Positions 6,776 to 8,429 of a stretch of 8,429 nt of DNA are shown piece after piece. Source of the stretch: Lysobacterales bacterium (GTDB lineage Bacteria; Pseudomonadota; Gammaproteobacteria; Xanthomonadales; Marinicellaceae); assembly GCA_027083915.1 (NCBI GenBank), contig JALWML010000006.1, forward strand, positions 1 to 8,429, in the 5' to 3' direction. Position numbers and translations under genes: made by a program. The notes beneath the pieces were generated by a model, which did no database searches, was not told the origin of the DNA, and saw nothing but the letters and a program-made list of their open reading frames with translations. Positions within the stretch are counted from its first letter, which is position 1, and each line of letters starts with the position of its first letter.

Positions 6776-8428
6776 TTATATCTTCTTGGGCAAGAAATAA
6801 TATTCACTGCCTTCATGTCCTGCATGCTTTACAGCAGAATATTCAGGCACTTGTTCCAAACCAGCTAAACTTGAACGTAATTTAACTTGCTGACTCATGG
6901 CTTTATACAAGCGATAGCCTTCCATAACACCATCATTTTCATTTAAGGTATCAATAAAGGCAGAAGCAAATATGGAGTGTCCATTGCCACCACTATCTAA
7001 AATAGGTTGTAAACCACCAGAGGTTAATACAGTGCGAGCTTTAACACGAGAAGTAAATAATATATCTTCGCTATCAACATCTTCAGGTAATGGAGAAATT
7101 GCAGAGCCCGATAAGGTACCAGAATAACAAGAATCAGCCACAACCATCACATGTTTTGCCTTCATATTAGCCATAAAATCACTAATTCTTTTGTTGGCAA
7201 TCCAAGTCGATTTATCATCCTTGGATGCATCTGTAGGAATCCAATAGCCTTCCTTGGTTTTTTCATCAATTAAACCATGCCCTGCATAATAAACCATTAA
7301 ATTATCAAACTTACCTAATTTTTTATTATAGTCACTCAACGCTTTTAAAATGGTTAATTTGTCAGCATTGATTAATAATTTCACCTTATAACCATAACGT
7401 TTCTTCAATATTTTAGCAATTTCCTTAGCGTCCGAAGAGGCTGTTTGCAAATCATCCAAGTCCTTATATTTATCATTCCCAATGACTAGTGCATAGTAAT
7501 CACCCAAGTCATTGCGTAAACGTCTAGTAAATAACTCATCAAATTTTCTCGCTTTGACGGGTTTAAATTGATTGCGAATAGCAACAAACTGTTCAATATT
7601 ACGTGTTCCGTCTTTTCTCACAGCAACAATACTTACAGGCGTGTCTCCATTCTTTAAATCAATTGAGCTTTCAAAAACTCCACCATCTGTCATGGTTTTT
7701 GTATAATCTTTATTATTAACTTTTAAAGCAACAACACCCTCTGGTGGTGTTACACTTGCCATAAATTTAAACTTAACAGCATCTGCCGGCATCGCCATAG
7801 TATTAATACCACGTGTTAAAAAAACATCGGGGTTAAGAATATTTATTCCAGATCCATTACTATTTTGAGCAACATCTTCAGTTTTAGATTTTTCACTCAC
7901 TTTAGATACTAATGTGTTAATTACTTTATTTTGTTTTGATAATTCATTATTTTTCTTATTTAACTCAGATTTTAAATCAGCAATTTTTTGTAAAATCGTA
8001 TTATTTCCCTTGTTGTTTTTTAATTGTGCTTGCAAGTCTTTAAGTTTTAAATTGGATTGTTCAACATAACGTTTTGTTAAATCATAATCTTTTTTAACAT
8101 CTGACAATTGCTTTCTAAGACCCGAAACTTCCTTGAGCAATTGAATTCTCTGATGTTCTTTTGCTCTTCTATCTCGCAAATTTTGCTCAGTAACAATCTC
8201 CAAATTTGAATCTGTAATACCAGAGGCTTGCCTATAAAGATTAATTGCCTTAGTTTTATCCTGTTCAACACCCAGACCTTGCTCATAAAGATTACCTAAA
8301 TTTAACATAGCTGGTGTATAACCTTGATCAACAGCCTTTTGATACCACATAGCAGCAGACTTATAATCAGGTGTTCCTCCTAATCCTTTTTCATACAATT
8401 CACCTAAATAGGACTGAGCTTTAGGATT
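6776..8428 (-). CDS. Caspase-like (peptidase C14) protein with Sel1 repeats and coiled coil, 5' partial
   Basis: The frame stays open to the right edge, so the N-terminus is missing; the TTG at 8398 lies inside a Sel1 repeat and is not a start. The 550 visible residues (numbered from the edge) show four parts. Residues 1-70 are two Sel1-type repeats, with LGELYEKGLGG and LGNLYEQGLGV at equivalent positions. About 75-180 is a charged coiled coil rich in Lys, Glu, Gln and Leu. About 205-290 is a probable beta-sandwich (Ig-like) region. About 305-550 is a caspase-fold domain starting near YYALVIGNDKY, with catalytic His384 in YYAGHG and Cys434 in DSCYSG, 50 residues apart. Asp432, two before the cysteine, is the acidic S1-pocket residue of metacaspases, so cleavage after Arg or Lys is inferred. 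The ending AGHEGSEYYFLPKK resembles that of other bacterial caspase-family proteins. The dyad is intact, so activity is likely; substrate, location and role are unknown. A signal peptide could be in the missing part. Confidence 0.9.
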   Translation of the reverse strand, partial: NPKAQSYLGELYEKGLGGTPDYKSAAMWYQKAVDQGYTPAMLNLGNLYEQGLGVEQDKTKAINLYRQASGITDSNLEIVTEQNLRDRRAKEHQRIQLLKEVSGLRKQLSDVKKDYDLTKRYVEQSNLKLKDLQAQLKNNKGNNTILQKIADLKSELNKKNNELSKQNKVINTLVSKVSEKSKTEDVAQNSNGSGINILNPDVFLTRGINTMAMPADAVKFKFMASVTPPEGVVALKVNNKDYTKTMTDGGVFESSIDLKNGDTPVSIVAVRKDGTRNIEQFVAIRNQFKPVKARKFDELFTRRLRNDLGDYYALVIGNDKYKDLDDLQTASSDAKEIAKILKKRYGYKVKLLINADKLTILKALSDYNKKLGKFDNLMVYYAGHGLIDEKTKEGYWIPTDASKDDKSTWIANKRISDFMANMKAKHVMVVADSCYSGTLSGSAISPLPEDVDSEDILFTSRVKARTVLTSGGLQPILDSGGNGHSIFASAFIDTLNENDGVMEGYRLYKAMSQQVKLRSSLAGLEQVPEYSAVKHAGHEGSEYYFLPKKI

Positions 8429-8429
8429 T

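Noticed and set aside
8396..8398. TTG as a start codon of the caspase-like gene
   Set aside because: It falls in the middle of a Sel1 repeat and the frame continues open with repeat-like residues to the window edge, so the gene is truncated by the window.
6776..8428. A defence system built around the caspase-like protein
   Set aside because: No partner typical of caspase-based defence (gasdermin, effector-linked sensor, reverse transcriptase, CRISPR type III-E proteins) is visible, and the only neighbour in the window is a convergent metabolic operon. The side that would hold operon partners is cut off.

Overview
The window is AT-rich coding DNA with bacterial gene spacing. It most likely comes from a low-GC proteobacterium, probably a gammaproteobacterium. 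That placement rests on the sucA-sucB-lpd gene order, on an E3 that resembles the Pseudomonas-type LpdG, and on the neighbouring NuoF/FdsB-like gene. No marker in the window fixes the genus.

Layout. Positions 2-1108 (+) hold the 3' part of a flavin and iron-sulfur subunit of the NuoF/FdsB/HoxF family, best read as an FdsB-like NAD-linked formate dehydrogenase beta subunit; its start lies off the left edge. A 141-base gap follows, with a candidate promoter and a large hairpin that would lie in the leader of the next transcript. Positions 1250-6700 (+) hold a tight three-gene operon, sucA (E1), sucB (E2) and lpd (E3), encoding the complete 2-oxoglutarate dehydrogenase complex. The ribosome binding sites of sucB and lpd overlap the stop codon of the gene before. 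A strong hairpin with A- and T-runs at 6725-6756 separates lpd from the convergent last gene and should terminate transcription from both sides. Positions 6776-8428 (-) hold a 5'-truncated gene for a multidomain caspase-like (peptidase C14) protein: Sel1 repeats, a long coiled coil, a probable beta-sandwich domain and a C-terminal caspase fold with an intact His/Cys dyad.

How the genes work together. E1 decarboxylates 2-oxoglutarate, E2 transfers the succinyl group to CoA and E3 reoxidises the lipoyl arm with NAD+, so the operon supplies one whole TCA-cycle step and its own E3. The FdsB-like protein also exchanges electrons with NAD(H), but it has its own spacing from sucA and is probably a separate unit. 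The caspase-like gene is on the opposite strand and has no evident metabolic link to the operon.

Most of the window is ordinary central metabolism. The least ordinary items are the caspase-like protein, the sucA leader hairpin and the absence of an fdsA-type catalytic subunit gene after the FdsB-like gene. I see no phage, insertion sequence, CRISPR array, tRNA or rRNA.
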